Positions 1 to 7,550 of a stretch of DNA of 64,000 nt are shown piece after piece. The stretch is taken from the NCBI RefSeq assembly GCF_013035315.1, contig NZ_WQHP01000001.1:868001-932000 (forward strand), written 5' to 3'. Both the position numbers and the translations under genes were made by a program. The notes under the pieces were generated by a model. The model saw nothing but the letters and a program-made list of their open reading frames with translations. It searched no databases and was not told the DNA's origin. This DNA is from Ruegeria arenilitoris (GTDB lineage: Bacteria; Pseudomonadota; Alphaproteobacteria; Rhodobacterales; Rhodobacteraceae). Within the stretch, counting starts at the first letter, position 1; the number at the start of each line of letters is the position of its first letter.

Positions 1-56
1 TGCAGCATCTCCAACTGGCCGTGAATATCGCCGATGGCGTAGATTGGTTCTGGCAT
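1..56 (-). CDS. Metallophosphoesterase, 5' end only
   Basis: Only the first 18 codons lie in the window; the gene runs off the left edge. The reading begins MPEPIYAIGDIHGQLEML. GDIHG is the first metal-binding motif of calcineurin-like serine/threonine protein phosphatases and diadenosine tetraphosphatases. A GAGGAG Shine-Dalgarno sequence lies a few bases before the ATG. It follows hpaI on the same strand after a gap of about 118 bp, so it may be its own unit or a distal read-through gene. The substrate cannot be inferred from this fragment. Confidence 0.75.
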   Translation of the reverse strand, partial: MPEPIYAIGDIHGQLEML

Positions 57-174
57 TATCTCCTCGCGTCGCATCGCGCACTGGGCCGGTTATTGGGTCC
101 ACTCGATCTCAAAGTCTTCCCTAAAGGCGAAGCGGGTCAGGTGGGTTTCGATTACTTCTTGCCGCTTTGTTAAG

Positions 175-984
175 TCACCCAGAGGTCTCGGCAGCGCCGG
201 ATTCGACCTGTTCCGCAAGCAAGCTCAACCCGGTTTGGGCGGCTTGCCGCATCGCCTTCGCGAACAGCGTGACATCAATATCGGTCGCCAAGAATGTCAC
301 CCCCAGATCCAGACACTTGCGCTGCATTTCCGGATCGAGCGTCAGAATGCCCGCCGCCTTTCCCGACGCAATGATGCGTTGCAGCGCGTCCAACACCGCC
401 TCGACGACTTCGGGGTGGCCGGCATTCCCGATATGCCCCATGTCCGCCGCCAAGTCCGCCGGTCCGACGAAAACGCCATCCACATCCGTGGTCAAAATGT
501 CATCCAGAGCCGCCAGACCAAGGCGGTTTTCCACCTGAACCAAAAGGCAAATCTGCTCGTCTGCCGTTTTCAAGTAATCCGGAATAGCAGCAAACCGGGA
601 AGCACGCGCCAAGGAGGAGCCCACACCCCGGACCCCGTGAGGTGGATACCGAACAGCCCGCACCAATTCCCGCGCCTGATCACCGCTTTCCACCATTGGA
701 ACGAGAATGCTTTGAACCCCGGCATCGAGGTACTGTTTGATCATCCAGGTCTCGCCAATCGGCAAGCGGGCGACTGCAGCGCTGCCCGATCCCTCGATCA
801 CCCGCACTTGTTCAAGGATCGAACGCAGATCGTTTGGTGCATGTTCGCCATCGACCAACAGCCAGTCAAAATCCGCGGTCGCGGCGATTTCGGCGGCATA
901 CGCATTGGCCATTCCGATCCAGCAACCGATCTGCGGATGCCCGGCCGTAAGCGCTGCTTTAAATGAGTTCTTTGGCGCAGGCAT
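175..984 (-). CDS. hpaI: 4-hydroxy-2-oxoheptane-1,7-dioate aldolase (HpcH/HpaI family)
   Basis: A class II, metal-dependent aldolase of 269 aa, the usual family length. It carries the family signatures WLLVDGEHAPND near residue 40, QVENRLGL near 150 and DGVFVGPADLAADMG near 170, where the metal ligands Glu and Asp sit. In the homoprotocatechuate pathway it cleaves 4-hydroxy-2-oxoheptanedioate to pyruvate and succinic semialdehyde, in the cytoplasm. It is the last gene of the minus-strand hpa operon, 14 bp after hpaH, which supports the specific assignment over other HpcH/HpaI aldolases. No clear terminator follows. Confidence 0.9.
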   Translation of the reverse strand: MPAPKNSFKAALTAGHPQIGCWIGMANAYAAEIAATADFDWLLVDGEHAPNDLRSILEQVRVIEGSGSAAVARLPIGETWMIKQYLDAGVQSILVPMVESGDQARELVRAVRYPPHGVRGVGSSLARASRFAAIPDYLKTADEQICLLVQVENRLGLAALDDILTTDVDGVFVGPADLAADMGHIGNAGHPEVVEAVLDALQRIIASGKAAGILTLDPEMQRKCLDLGVTFLATDIDVTLFAKAMRQAAQTGLSLLAEQVESGAAETSG

Positions 985-998
985 ACGCGACGCTCCTT

Positions 999-1799
999 TC
1001 AGGCAAAATTAATATCGACCGAGCCGAAAGGCCCAAAATCTGCGTGGATTGCCGTGCCCGGCGGGCATTCGATGGGGCGGATAAAACTGCCGGACAAGAT
1101 GATCTGTCCCGGTTCGATGCTCTGACCATATTGCGCCATTCGGCGCGCAAGCCAGACAACGCTTTCGATCGGGTCGTTCAATACACCCGCCCCCAGACCG
1201 GTCTCTTCGATCTCACCATTGCGGAAGGTCAGCGCGCCGACCCAGCGCAGATCAAGGGCGTCGACCGCGTGGCGTTCCGCGCCCAGCACAATGCCTGCAT
1301 TGGCAGCATTGTCGCTGATTGTATCGTAGACGGTGCGCGCATTACCACTTTCGGGGTCTACACGCTGAATGCGGGTGTCCAGAATTTCGATTGAGGGCGC
1401 GACATAGTCCGTGGCGGCGACAACGTCTTCGCGCGTGACGTTTTGCCCGCCGACAGAGGATTTCATAACAAAGGCAATCTCGGCCTCGATCCGTGGCTGA
1501 ATGAAGCGACCGGCAGGGACCGTACCGCTATTGGCAAAAGCCATGTCATCGAACAGGATGCCACTATCGGGAATGTCAATGTTAAGCGCGTATTGCATCG
1601 CCTTCGAGGTCAGGCCGATTTTCCAACCTATGACCTTGCGCCCTTCCGCCAGCTTCTGCCGGTAAATCGCATTTTGCACCGCGTACGCATCATCCATCCC
1701 GATCTCGGGGTGGCGCAGGCTCAGCAGACCGATCTGCTGTCCGGTGCGTTCCGCCTGCAGCAGATCGGCCGCGGCGCGGGCGTGATCTTCGGGTGTCAT
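999..1799 (-). CDS. hpaH: 2-oxo-hept-4-ene-1,7-dioate hydratase
   Basis: A 266-aa member of the fumarylacetoacetase-like hydratase family (HpaH/MhpD). Visible features are GWKIGLTSKAMQ near residue 60, EAEIAFVM near 105 with the metal-ligand glutamates, and a C-terminal LSGSFIRPIECPPG segment. It hydrates 2-oxohept-4-ene-1,7-dioate to the 4-hydroxy acid cleaved by HpaI. The start ATG overlaps the stop of the preceding FAH-family gene in an ATGA, so translation is coupled. The position between the FAH-family gene and the aldolase fits the pathway order. Confidence 0.92.
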   Translation of the reverse strand: MTPEDHARAAADLLQAERTGQQIGLLSLRHPEIGMDDAYAVQNAIYRQKLAEGRKVIGWKIGLTSKAMQYALNIDIPDSGILFDDMAFANSGTVPAGRFIQPRIEAEIAFVMKSSVGGQNVTREDVVAATDYVAPSIEILDTRIQRVDPESGNARTVYDTISDNAANAGIVLGAERHAVDALDLRWVGALTFRNGEIEETGLGAGVLNDPIESVVWLARRMAQYGQSIEPGQIILSGSFIRPIECPPGTAIHADFGPFGSVDINFA

Positions 1800-2650
1800 G
1801 GCTGCTCATCCTCGACAGTATTTCGCAGCGTCCCAATGCCGTCGACTGACACCTCAACAACGTCACCGGGGGCAAGGTATTTCGGCGGATCAAATCGCGC
1901 TCCTGCCCCGGTGGGTGTTCCGGTGACGATGATATCCCCCGGCTGCAAGGTCATGAAGGTCGAGATGTATTCGATCTCGCGCCGGATCGGGAACATCATG
2001 CGGTTCAGGGTATCGTCCTGTCGCAGCTCACCGTTCACATGGGTCTGAATGCGAGCGTCATCCAACTGGGCCGCGTCGGTGAACGGCACCAGCCACGGCC
2101 CGATCGCACCGGATTTATCCCAGTTCTTACCTTGAGTTACGTTGAACTTCGCATGCCGAACCCAATCACGGATCGTACCCTCATTGCACAGGGTCAGCGC
2201 CGCGATATGGGCATAGGCGTCCTGTTGCGAAATCCTGCGACCGGGCTTGCCGATCACAATGGCCACCTCACCCTCATAGTCCAGCGTGTGGTTTTCCGGA
2301 GGCCGGATCAACGGGCGGTCATGCCCTGTGAAACCGCTGGCAAAGCGCGGGAACAGAGACATGTATTTCGGTTGCGCGCTGCCATCTTTGTATTCCGCAT
2401 TCCGGTCGGGAAAGTTCACACCGACACAAAGGATACGGCGCGCGTCCGGCATCACCATTTCATAGGTAAAATCGGTATGTGTGACAGGCTTTCCCTGTGC
2501 CGCGCTGATCAGTTGATCAAAGGCTCCGGCGGCGATCACCTCATATAGGCTGGCGTATTCGGGGAAGGCCTCATTCAGCGCAATGGCACCGCTATCAGTG
2601 ATTGCCCCGAAATAGGTGGCTCCATCGGCGTTAAAGGTTGCGAACTTCAT
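1796..2650 (-). CDS. hpaG: Fumarylacetoacetate hydrolase family protein, HpaG-like decarboxylase/isomerase
   Basis: A single-domain FAH-fold protein of 284 aa if started at the ATG (MKFATF) that overlaps the upstream decarboxylase stop codon. Family features include the EGEVAIVIGKPGR segment near residue 125 with metal-binding acidic residues, and GDIIVTGTPTGAG near 245. In enterobacteria HpaG is a tandem two-domain enzyme (about 430 aa) that decarboxylates 5-oxopent-3-ene-1,2,5-tricarboxylate and isomerises the product. Here only one domain is present, with a separate HpaF isomerase in the operon. The decarboxylase role is inferred from context; other FAH hydrolase activities are possible. 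Confidence 0.8.
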   Translation of the reverse strand: MKFATFNADGATYFGAITDSGAIALNEAFPEYASLYEVIAAGAFDQLISAAQGKPVTHTDFTYEMVMPDARRILCVGVNFPDRNAEYKDGSAQPKYMSLFPRFASGFTGHDRPLIRPPENHTLDYEGEVAIVIGKPGRRISQQDAYAHIAALTLCNEGTIRDWVRHAKFNVTQGKNWDKSGAIGPWLVPFTDAAQLDDARIQTHVNGELRQDDTLNRMMFPIRREIEYISTFMTLQPGDIIVTGTPTGAGARFDPPKYLAPGDVVEVSVDGIGTLRNTVEDEQP

Positions 2651-4044
2651 GCAAGTGTCTCCCAAACCTCTTGAATGACATCTGCGGCCATCAGCACGTC
2701 ATCCCGCGTTGTATCGAATTGCCCGACCTGAAAGCGGATGATTTTGCGACCGTCGAACATGCCCTGCGTCAGGTAAATCCTGCCGTCGTCGTTCAGCGCG
2801 TCCACCAACCGTTGCTGCATTTCATCATCGCCGGGGCAGCGGAAGGAAAACAGGCTGAGGATCGGGGCGGTCGTGATCTCGAACCCCTCCATCGCCTCTA
2901 TTTTCTGAGCTACTTCATTGGCCCAGGTCACGTGATTTCGGATACGCGCGCGCAGCCCTTCGAGCCCATAGGACCGCAACAGGAACCAGATTTTCAACGC
3001 GCGGAAGCGGCGGCCCAGAGGGATCGTCCACTCGGAATAGTTTGTGACTTCTGCGCCTGTGGTCTTCAGGTATTCGGGCTCGATTTTCAGGGTGTTAAGC
3101 TGCGGTGTCGCGTCTTTCAAAAACTGGATCGCGCAGTCAAACTGTGCCCCCAGCCATTTATGCGGGTTGAACACGATGCTGTCATAGCGCTCGGCCCCCG
3201 CCCACAGGGCTTCGCGGAACTCGGGACAAACCATGGCGGACCCGGCCCAGGCGGCGTCCAGATGGGTGTAGAGGTCATGCCGCGCAGCGCTATCCGCTAC
3301 GGCCTCCAGATCATCACAGGCGCCAACACCTGTGCCCCCGGTGATTGCGATGATCCCCGCGGGGACATGTCCGTCCGCGATATCGCGCTGGATTGCGGCC
3401 TCCAGCATATCGGGGTCAATGGCGAATGTCGGCCCGTGCGTGGGCAGCTTTACCAGATTGTCCTGTCCGATACCGGCAACCCAGCAGGCGCGATCAATGG
3501 ATGAGTGCACCTGGTCCGAGCAATAGATGCGCAAGGCCCCCTTGGCATTCAGCCCCTGTCGATTGCCGGTAAAGCCCGTCGCACGCTCGCGCATTGTCAG
3601 GACCGCCGACAACGTGGCCGAGGACGCGCTGTCCTGAATGACCCCGGTCATCCCCTTTGGCAAACCAAGCGCCTGGCGCAGCCAATCGACCATAACGCCT
3701 TCAACTTCGGTTGCGGCAGGAGAGGTCTGCCACAACATGCATTGCGCCGCGATTGTGGTGACCAGCATCTCCGCCAGCATAGACGGCGGCGCGGCGTTGG
3801 CCGGAAAATACGCAAAAAAGCGGGGATGCTGCCAATGCGTCATCCCGGGCATCACGATCCGCTCAAAGTCGGCCATGATGGCTTCCATCGGCTGACCTGT
3901 TTCGGGCGGCGATGGTTCAAGCTGACTGGAAATGTCCCCTGGTGCAGTCTGTGCCCGAACCGGGCGTTCTGACAGCGTTTGATGATAGTCGGCAGCCCAT
4001 CTGGAAATCTGCTGCCCCCACTGTGCAAATTCGTCCCAGTCCAT
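2647..4044 (-). CDS. PLP-dependent aromatic-L-amino-acid decarboxylase (group II)
   Basis: A 465-aa group II pyridoxal-phosphate decarboxylase related to DOPA and tyrosine/phenylalanine decarboxylases. The PLP lysine is in NPHKW (Lys296), the cofactor-stacking His is in SDQVHSS (His180) and the ring-nitrogen Asp is in HLDAAW (Asp263). The N-terminal MTHWQHPRFFAYFP segment is typical of aromatic amino acid decarboxylases. It sits in the hpa operon between hpaD and the FAH gene and overlaps the latter by four bases. A plausible role is making an aromatic amine (tyramine or dopamine) that is then oxidised towards (3,4-di)hydroxyphenylacetate. The substrate is not readable from sequence, and tryptophan or phenylalanine are alternatives. 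Confidence 0.88.
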   Translation of the reverse strand: MDWDEFAQWGQQISRWAADYHQTLSERPVRAQTAPGDISSQLEPSPPETGQPMEAIMADFERIVMPGMTHWQHPRFFAYFPANAAPPSMLAEMLVTTIAAQCMLWQTSPAATEVEGVMVDWLRQALGLPKGMTGVIQDSASSATLSAVLTMRERATGFTGNRQGLNAKGALRIYCSDQVHSSIDRACWVAGIGQDNLVKLPTHGPTFAIDPDMLEAAIQRDIADGHVPAGIIAITGGTGVGACDDLEAVADSAARHDLYTHLDAAWAGSAMVCPEFREALWAGAERYDSIVFNPHKWLGAQFDCAIQFLKDATPQLNTLKIEPEYLKTTGAEVTNYSEWTIPLGRRFRALKIWFLLRSYGLEGLRARIRNHVTWANEVAQKIEAMEGFEITTAPILSLFSFRCPGDDEMQQRLVDALNDDGRIYLTQGMFDGRKIIRFQVGQFDTTRDDVLMAADVIQEVWETLA

Positions 4045-4131
4045 ACGTTCGCTTTCCTTTACCGCAATCGTCGATCAGCATTGATCGTCGCGGGTTGTGT
4101 CCGATTGAGTGTGTTTTGAGTTGCGCAGGCT

Positions 4132-4974
4132 TCAGACCGAAAAGCTGATGTTTGCCTGACCCGTTCCCGAGCTGCCAAAGTAGGGTGTGTAGATATCGAT
4201 CTCTCCCTTGTAGCTGCCCCAGCCAAGCGCGCCGAACAACAGCGCCGTGTCGTTCATCGCGCACTCTCCCGTGCATTTTTTGGCGTAATCCGGAAGAAGC
4301 TCCAGGAATTCTTCAAACCGCCCCTGCTGCCATAGTTCGATGACTCTCAGGTCCATCTGACGATTGAACTCACCGTTTACAGCGTTCAGGCCGTCGACCG
4401 AGCGTTCGTTTGGCGTGAAATCATGGCTCAGCGAGCCAGATGCCAGGATCGAGACATTCCGATCCGAGCGCCGGATGCCTTCGGCGATTGCCTCGCCCCA
4501 AACACGGTTCTCCTGAATCGATGAGAACTGATTGACTGCAACAGGCAGCACCCGCGCGTTGACCCCGTCATTGATGAAATGCATCGGCAGCAGCGTGCCG
4601 TACTCCATGCCCATGTCGGGATGCGAATGGCCCAAGGCCCGTTCCCCGCGCTCGCGCAGAACGTCGAGAATGGTTTCGCCCAGTTCGTGATCGCCTTGAT
4701 AGTCGAATTCCATATCCGCCAGCATGTGCGGCAGCTCATGACTGATGAAACGCCCCTTGTGGTGCGCTTTCGTGTTCAAGTGAAAACCCTGATTGGTGAT
4801 CCAATGGGTGTCGAAGATGACAAACGTATCGACCTTGCGATCAATCGCATCCTGACGCAGGCGCGCATACCCATCGATGGCGGGTTGCCGGATGCCTTTG
4901 TACTTTGGCATCGTATGGGACATCCAGATGCTAGGCACATGCGTGATTTTCGCAGCCTGTACGATCTTTCCCAT
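4132..4974 (-). CDS. hpaD: 3,4-dihydroxyphenylacetate 2,3-dioxygenase
   Basis: An extradiol ring-cleavage dioxygenase of the LigB superfamily, 280 aa. The start (MGKIVQAAKITHVPSIWMSH) is preceded by AGGAGG at ideal spacing; longer in-frame starts lack such a site. Histidine-rich segments THVPSIWMSH near residue 11 and FDTHWITNQGFH near 55 are consistent with non-haem Fe(II) ligands. It opens the homoprotocatechuate ring at the meta position, giving 5-carboxymethyl-2-hydroxymuconate semialdehyde, the HpaE substrate. The hpaE-hpaD gap of 91 bp contains a small hairpin (5003-5021). Confidence 0.92.
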   Translation of the reverse strand: MGKIVQAAKITHVPSIWMSHTMPKYKGIRQPAIDGYARLRQDAIDRKVDTFVIFDTHWITNQGFHLNTKAHHKGRFISHELPHMLADMEFDYQGDHELGETILDVLRERGERALGHSHPDMGMEYGTLLPMHFINDGVNARVLPVAVNQFSSIQENRVWGEAIAEGIRRSDRNVSILASGSLSHDFTPNERSVDGLNAVNGEFNRQMDLRVIELWQQGRFEEFLELLPDYAKKCTGECAMNDTALLFGALGWGSYKGEIDIYTPYFGSSGTGQANISFSV

Positions 4975-5002
4975 GACAGTTCCTCCTTGTTGCGATGGGG
5001 AT

Positions 5003-5021
5003 AGCCCGGATTTCACGGGCT
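5003..5021 (-). other. Intercistronic stem-loop between hpaE and hpaD
   Basis: AGCCCG and CGGGCT form a 6-bp stem with a 7-nt loop, downstream of the hpaE stop and just before the hpaD Shine-Dalgarno. No T-run follows, so it is unlikely to be a full terminator. It may affect mRNA processing or stability. A similar short hairpin (CGATCA-GCAT-TGATCG, 4072-4087) lies between hpaD and the decarboxylase gene. Confidence 0.35.
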
Positions 5022-5065
5022 GAGTATAGGATACCCGGCCCGATTGCGGCACCGGTACCCCCAAA

Positions 5066-6574
5066 TCATTTGCCCAACTGCGTGATCTTGTGCTGACCGG
5101 TGGCAAAACCGATGTGCTTTTGCTCCATATAGAACTCGAACGACCAATCGCCGCCGTCCCGCCCGATGCCGGATGCTTTGACGCCACCGAAAGGTGTTGG
5201 CAGGTGGCGGACGTTTTCCGAGTTCACCCAGATCATTCCCGCCTCCAGCCGATCCGTAAAGCGCAGGGCGCGCGTCAGGTCGTTCGTCCACACATACCCG
5301 GTCAGACCATAGGGCGTGTCGTTTGCTATTTGCAGCGCCTCTTCTTCTGTCGAGAACGGAATTGCAGTCAAAACCGGGCCAAAAATCTCTTCGCGCGCGA
5401 TGCGCATCTGGTTGTTGGCATTGGTGAACAGCGTTGGACGAACGAAGTAGCCCTCGTCTCCAACCGTCGTTCCACCTGCGGCTATGGTTGCGCCATCTTC
5501 TTTCGCGATGTCGAAATAGCTGGTGACCTTGTTAAAGTGCTCCTCGGTCACCAAGGGGCCGATCACGGTCGCCGGGTCCAGGGGATGGCCGACCCTGATC
5601 TTGTTCACCCGCTCGACCAGCTTGGCCTCGAAGGCTTCCTTGATTGTGTCCTGAACCAGCAGGCGCGAAGAGGATGTACAACGCTCGCCGTTGATCGAGT
5701 AGATCATGAAAATCACGGCATCCAGGGCGCGGTCCAAATCGGCGTCATTGAATACAATGACCGGGTTCTTGCCGCCAAGTTCAAGATGGTTGCGCTTGAG
5801 CGTATCTGCCCCTTGCTTGGTGATCAGGCTGCCTGTGCGGCTTTCGCCGACAAAGGCAATCGCGCGGATTTTTGGATGCTCGCACAGCGCTTTACCGGCT
5901 TCTTCACCAAAACCGTTCACCGTGTTCAAAACACCTTTGGGCAGACCCGCTTCTTCGGCGATTTCTACCAGCAACCGGGCTGTAAGGGGGCTGGCTTCGG
6001 CTGGCTTGTGAATCACCGTGCACCCAGCCGCCAGCGCGGGCGCGATTTTCCACGTGGACAGCATGAACGGCGTGTTCCAGGGGGTGATTACGCCAACTGG
6101 ACCAATCGGCACGCGTGTTGTGATGTTCATCAGCGTCGGCGATTTCAAATGCTGACCGTCCCGCGCTTGCACGACCTGATCCGCAAAGTACCGAAAGTTC
6201 TCGGCCCCGCGCAGCGCTGCCTTGGACATAAACTTCAACGCCTGGCCAGTATCCCAACATTCGCAAAGGGCGATTTCTTCGGCCCGCGCCTCGATTGCCT
6301 CGGCCACGCGGATCAAGATCTTGCGCCGTTCGGTTGCCGGCATGTCACGCCAGTCAGCAAAGGCATCAGCTGCAGCATTGGCTGCGGCGTCGATATCGTC
6401 CGAGTTACCTTGGGCCACCTCGCAGATCACGCTCTTGTCGACAGGAGACGTGTTCAAAAACTTGCCCGCGGCCCCTTCACGGTCTTCACCCGCAATACGG
6501 TTTTTTATGCCATCCTTCTGAAAACGCGCCAGCAACTCGTGCAGCTTTTCAATGTTCTGCTCCAAAGTACTCAT
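5066..6574 (-). CDS. hpaE: 5-carboxymethyl-2-hydroxymuconate semialdehyde dehydrogenase
   Basis: A 502-aa NAD-dependent aldehyde dehydrogenase. The catalytic Cys is in INGERCTSSSR, the general-base Glu in HLELGGKNPV, and the cofactor segment is VITPWNTPFM. The start MSTLEQN is chosen because GGAGG lies just upstream and the ATG overlaps the hpaF stop (ATGA). It oxidises the semialdehyde from HpaD to 5-carboxymethyl-2-hydroxymuconate. Its neighbours hpaF and hpaD make the HpaE assignment much stronger than generic ALDH similarity would. Confidence 0.92.
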   Translation of the reverse strand: MSTLEQNIEKLHELLARFQKDGIKNRIAGEDREGAAGKFLNTSPVDKSVICEVAQGNSDDIDAAANAAADAFADWRDMPATERRKILIRVAEAIEARAEEIALCECWDTGQALKFMSKAALRGAENFRYFADQVVQARDGQHLKSPTLMNITTRVPIGPVGVITPWNTPFMLSTWKIAPALAAGCTVIHKPAEASPLTARLLVEIAEEAGLPKGVLNTVNGFGEEAGKALCEHPKIRAIAFVGESRTGSLITKQGADTLKRNHLELGGKNPVIVFNDADLDRALDAVIFMIYSINGERCTSSSRLLVQDTIKEAFEAKLVERVNKIRVGHPLDPATVIGPLVTEEHFNKVTSYFDIAKEDGATIAAGGTTVGDEGYFVRPTLFTNANNQMRIAREEIFGPVLTAIPFSTEEEALQIANDTPYGLTGYVWTNDLTRALRFTDRLEAGMIWVNSENVRHLPTPFGGVKASGIGRDGGDWSFEFYMEQKHIGFATGQHKITQLGK

Positions 6575-6960
6575 TTCGGTTCCTCCAGATGGTCGCGGAT
6601 TGTGCCGCATTTCGGGGAAAGCTTTGCGTCGATCTCACGCAGTTCGAACGACAACGCAATCGAGTGCGTTTTCATTGCGGGCGCCAAAAAAGTGCGCGCA
6701 GTTTCAAACAGGTGCTCGATGACTACCTGCTTGACCGCGTCACTCCGACCCTCGCGCAGGCGAACCGAAACATCGACAAACCCGTGTTTGGCATCGCCAT
6801 CCGCAATCGAATAGTGATCAACGCGTGTTGCGCGCACACGCAACCCCGGCATGGGCAGCGCGTCCAGCCCGGCTGCAGATTGCCTGAGCGCATCGCACAG
6901 CCCGGCCATATCCACCACGTGCTCAAGGTTTCCCGAATACTCGATGTGGATGTGCGGCAT
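6571..6960 (-). CDS. hpaF: 5-carboxymethyl-2-hydroxymuconate isomerase
   Basis: A 129-aa member of the CHMI branch of the tautomerase superfamily. With the start at 6960 the protein begins MPHIHIEYSGNLE, so Pro2 becomes the amino-terminal catalytic proline after Met removal. The longer ATG upstream would bury that proline, which decides the start. It isomerises 5-carboxymethyl-2-hydroxymuconate ahead of the decarboxylation step. It is the first gene of the minus-strand hpa operon and is transcribed divergently from hpaR. Confidence 0.9.
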   Translation of the reverse strand: MPHIHIEYSGNLEHVVDMAGLCDALRQSAAGLDALPMPGLRVRATRVDHYSIADGDAKHGFVDVSVRLREGRSDAVKQVVIEHLFETARTFLAPAMKTHSIALSFELREIDAKLSPKCGTIRDHLEEPK

Positions 6961-6983
6961 GGCTCTACCCATCATTACTTGCG

Positions 6984-7045
6984 ATGTTAACTAATAATAC
7001 TGCTATCGGATGTTGCGGCATCGAGTCAATCAATTTATTTAACAT
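6984..7045. promoter_or_regulatory. Divergent hpaF/hpaR promoter region with an inverted repeat
   Basis: ATGTTAA (6984-6990) and TTAACAT (7039-7045) form a 7-bp inverted repeat flanking an AT-rich segment between the divergent starts. A TATTAT hexamer (minus strand, 6999-6994) is a candidate -10 for hpaF, just upstream of the first arm. HpaR-type MarR regulators are known to bind palindromic sites in such regions. The assignment as operator is inference from position and symmetry only. Confidence 0.35.
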
Positions 7046-7048
7046 GTG

Positions 7049-7546
7049 ATGTATCTTGAGGTTGGACCTTTGCCAGACGCACCGCAAAACCGAAAAGCCA
7101 AAACGCTGCCCACAACGACGCAATCGCTTCCGGTGTCGCTTATCCGCGCGCGTGAGGCCGTCATGGCACCCATCCGCAAGATGCTGCAAAAAGCTGGAAT
7201 AACAGAGCAGCAGTGGCGCGTTTTGCGTGTCCTGAGTGAGAATGGGAAGACAGACGCGGGTATGTTGGCCAATCGCGCGGCGCTGATGTCGCCCAGCCTG
7301 AGCCGGATTATTCAGTCGATGGAGAATTCCGGGCTCGTCTCTCGCGAGGCCGACCCGAATGACCGCCGCCGCCAGCATATCGCGATCACGGCCTCGGGCC
7401 AGGCAATCATCGACAGCCATTTGGCCGAGGCATCGGACATCGCGGCGTATTACCGCGATATCCTCGGGGACGACGACCACGACACCCTTGTCGCGTTGCT
7501 GCAAAAACTTGCGCTAGGTCTGGACGACCAAAACCAGGACACTTGA
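7049..7546 (+). CDS. hpaR: MarR-family regulator of homoprotocatechuate degradation
   Basis: A 165-aa winged-helix regulator that resembles E. coli HpaR in LIRAREAVMAPIRKML, GITEQQWRVLRVL and the MSPSLSRIIQSMENSGLV recognition-helix region (about residues 85-103), followed by the DPNDRRRQHIAIT wing. An ATG at 7049 is preferred over the adjacent GTG at 7046; neither has a strong ribosome-binding site. It is divergent from hpaF and convergent with the aminotransferase gene, with only 4 bp between the stops. Its expected role is to repress the hpa operon until an aromatic pathway ligand accumulates. Confidence 0.88.
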   Translation: MYLEVGPLPDAPQNRKAKTLPTTTQSLPVSLIRAREAVMAPIRKMLQKAGITEQQWRVLRVLSENGKTDAGMLANRAALMSPSLSRIIQSMENSGLVSREADPNDRRRQHIAITASGQAIIDSHLAEASDIAAYYRDILGDDDHDTLVALLQKLALGLDDQNQDT

Positions 7547-7550
7547 CGGA

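Noticed and set aside
235..966. Long plus-strand open frames across hpaI and its neighbours
   Set aside because: They are antisense shadows of GC-rich coding sequence, with no ribosome site and no recognisable domain.
5090..6814. 574-codon plus-strand open frame opposite hpaE
   Set aside because: Its composition and codon use mirror the real hpaE/hpaF genes on the minus strand; it has no family motif.
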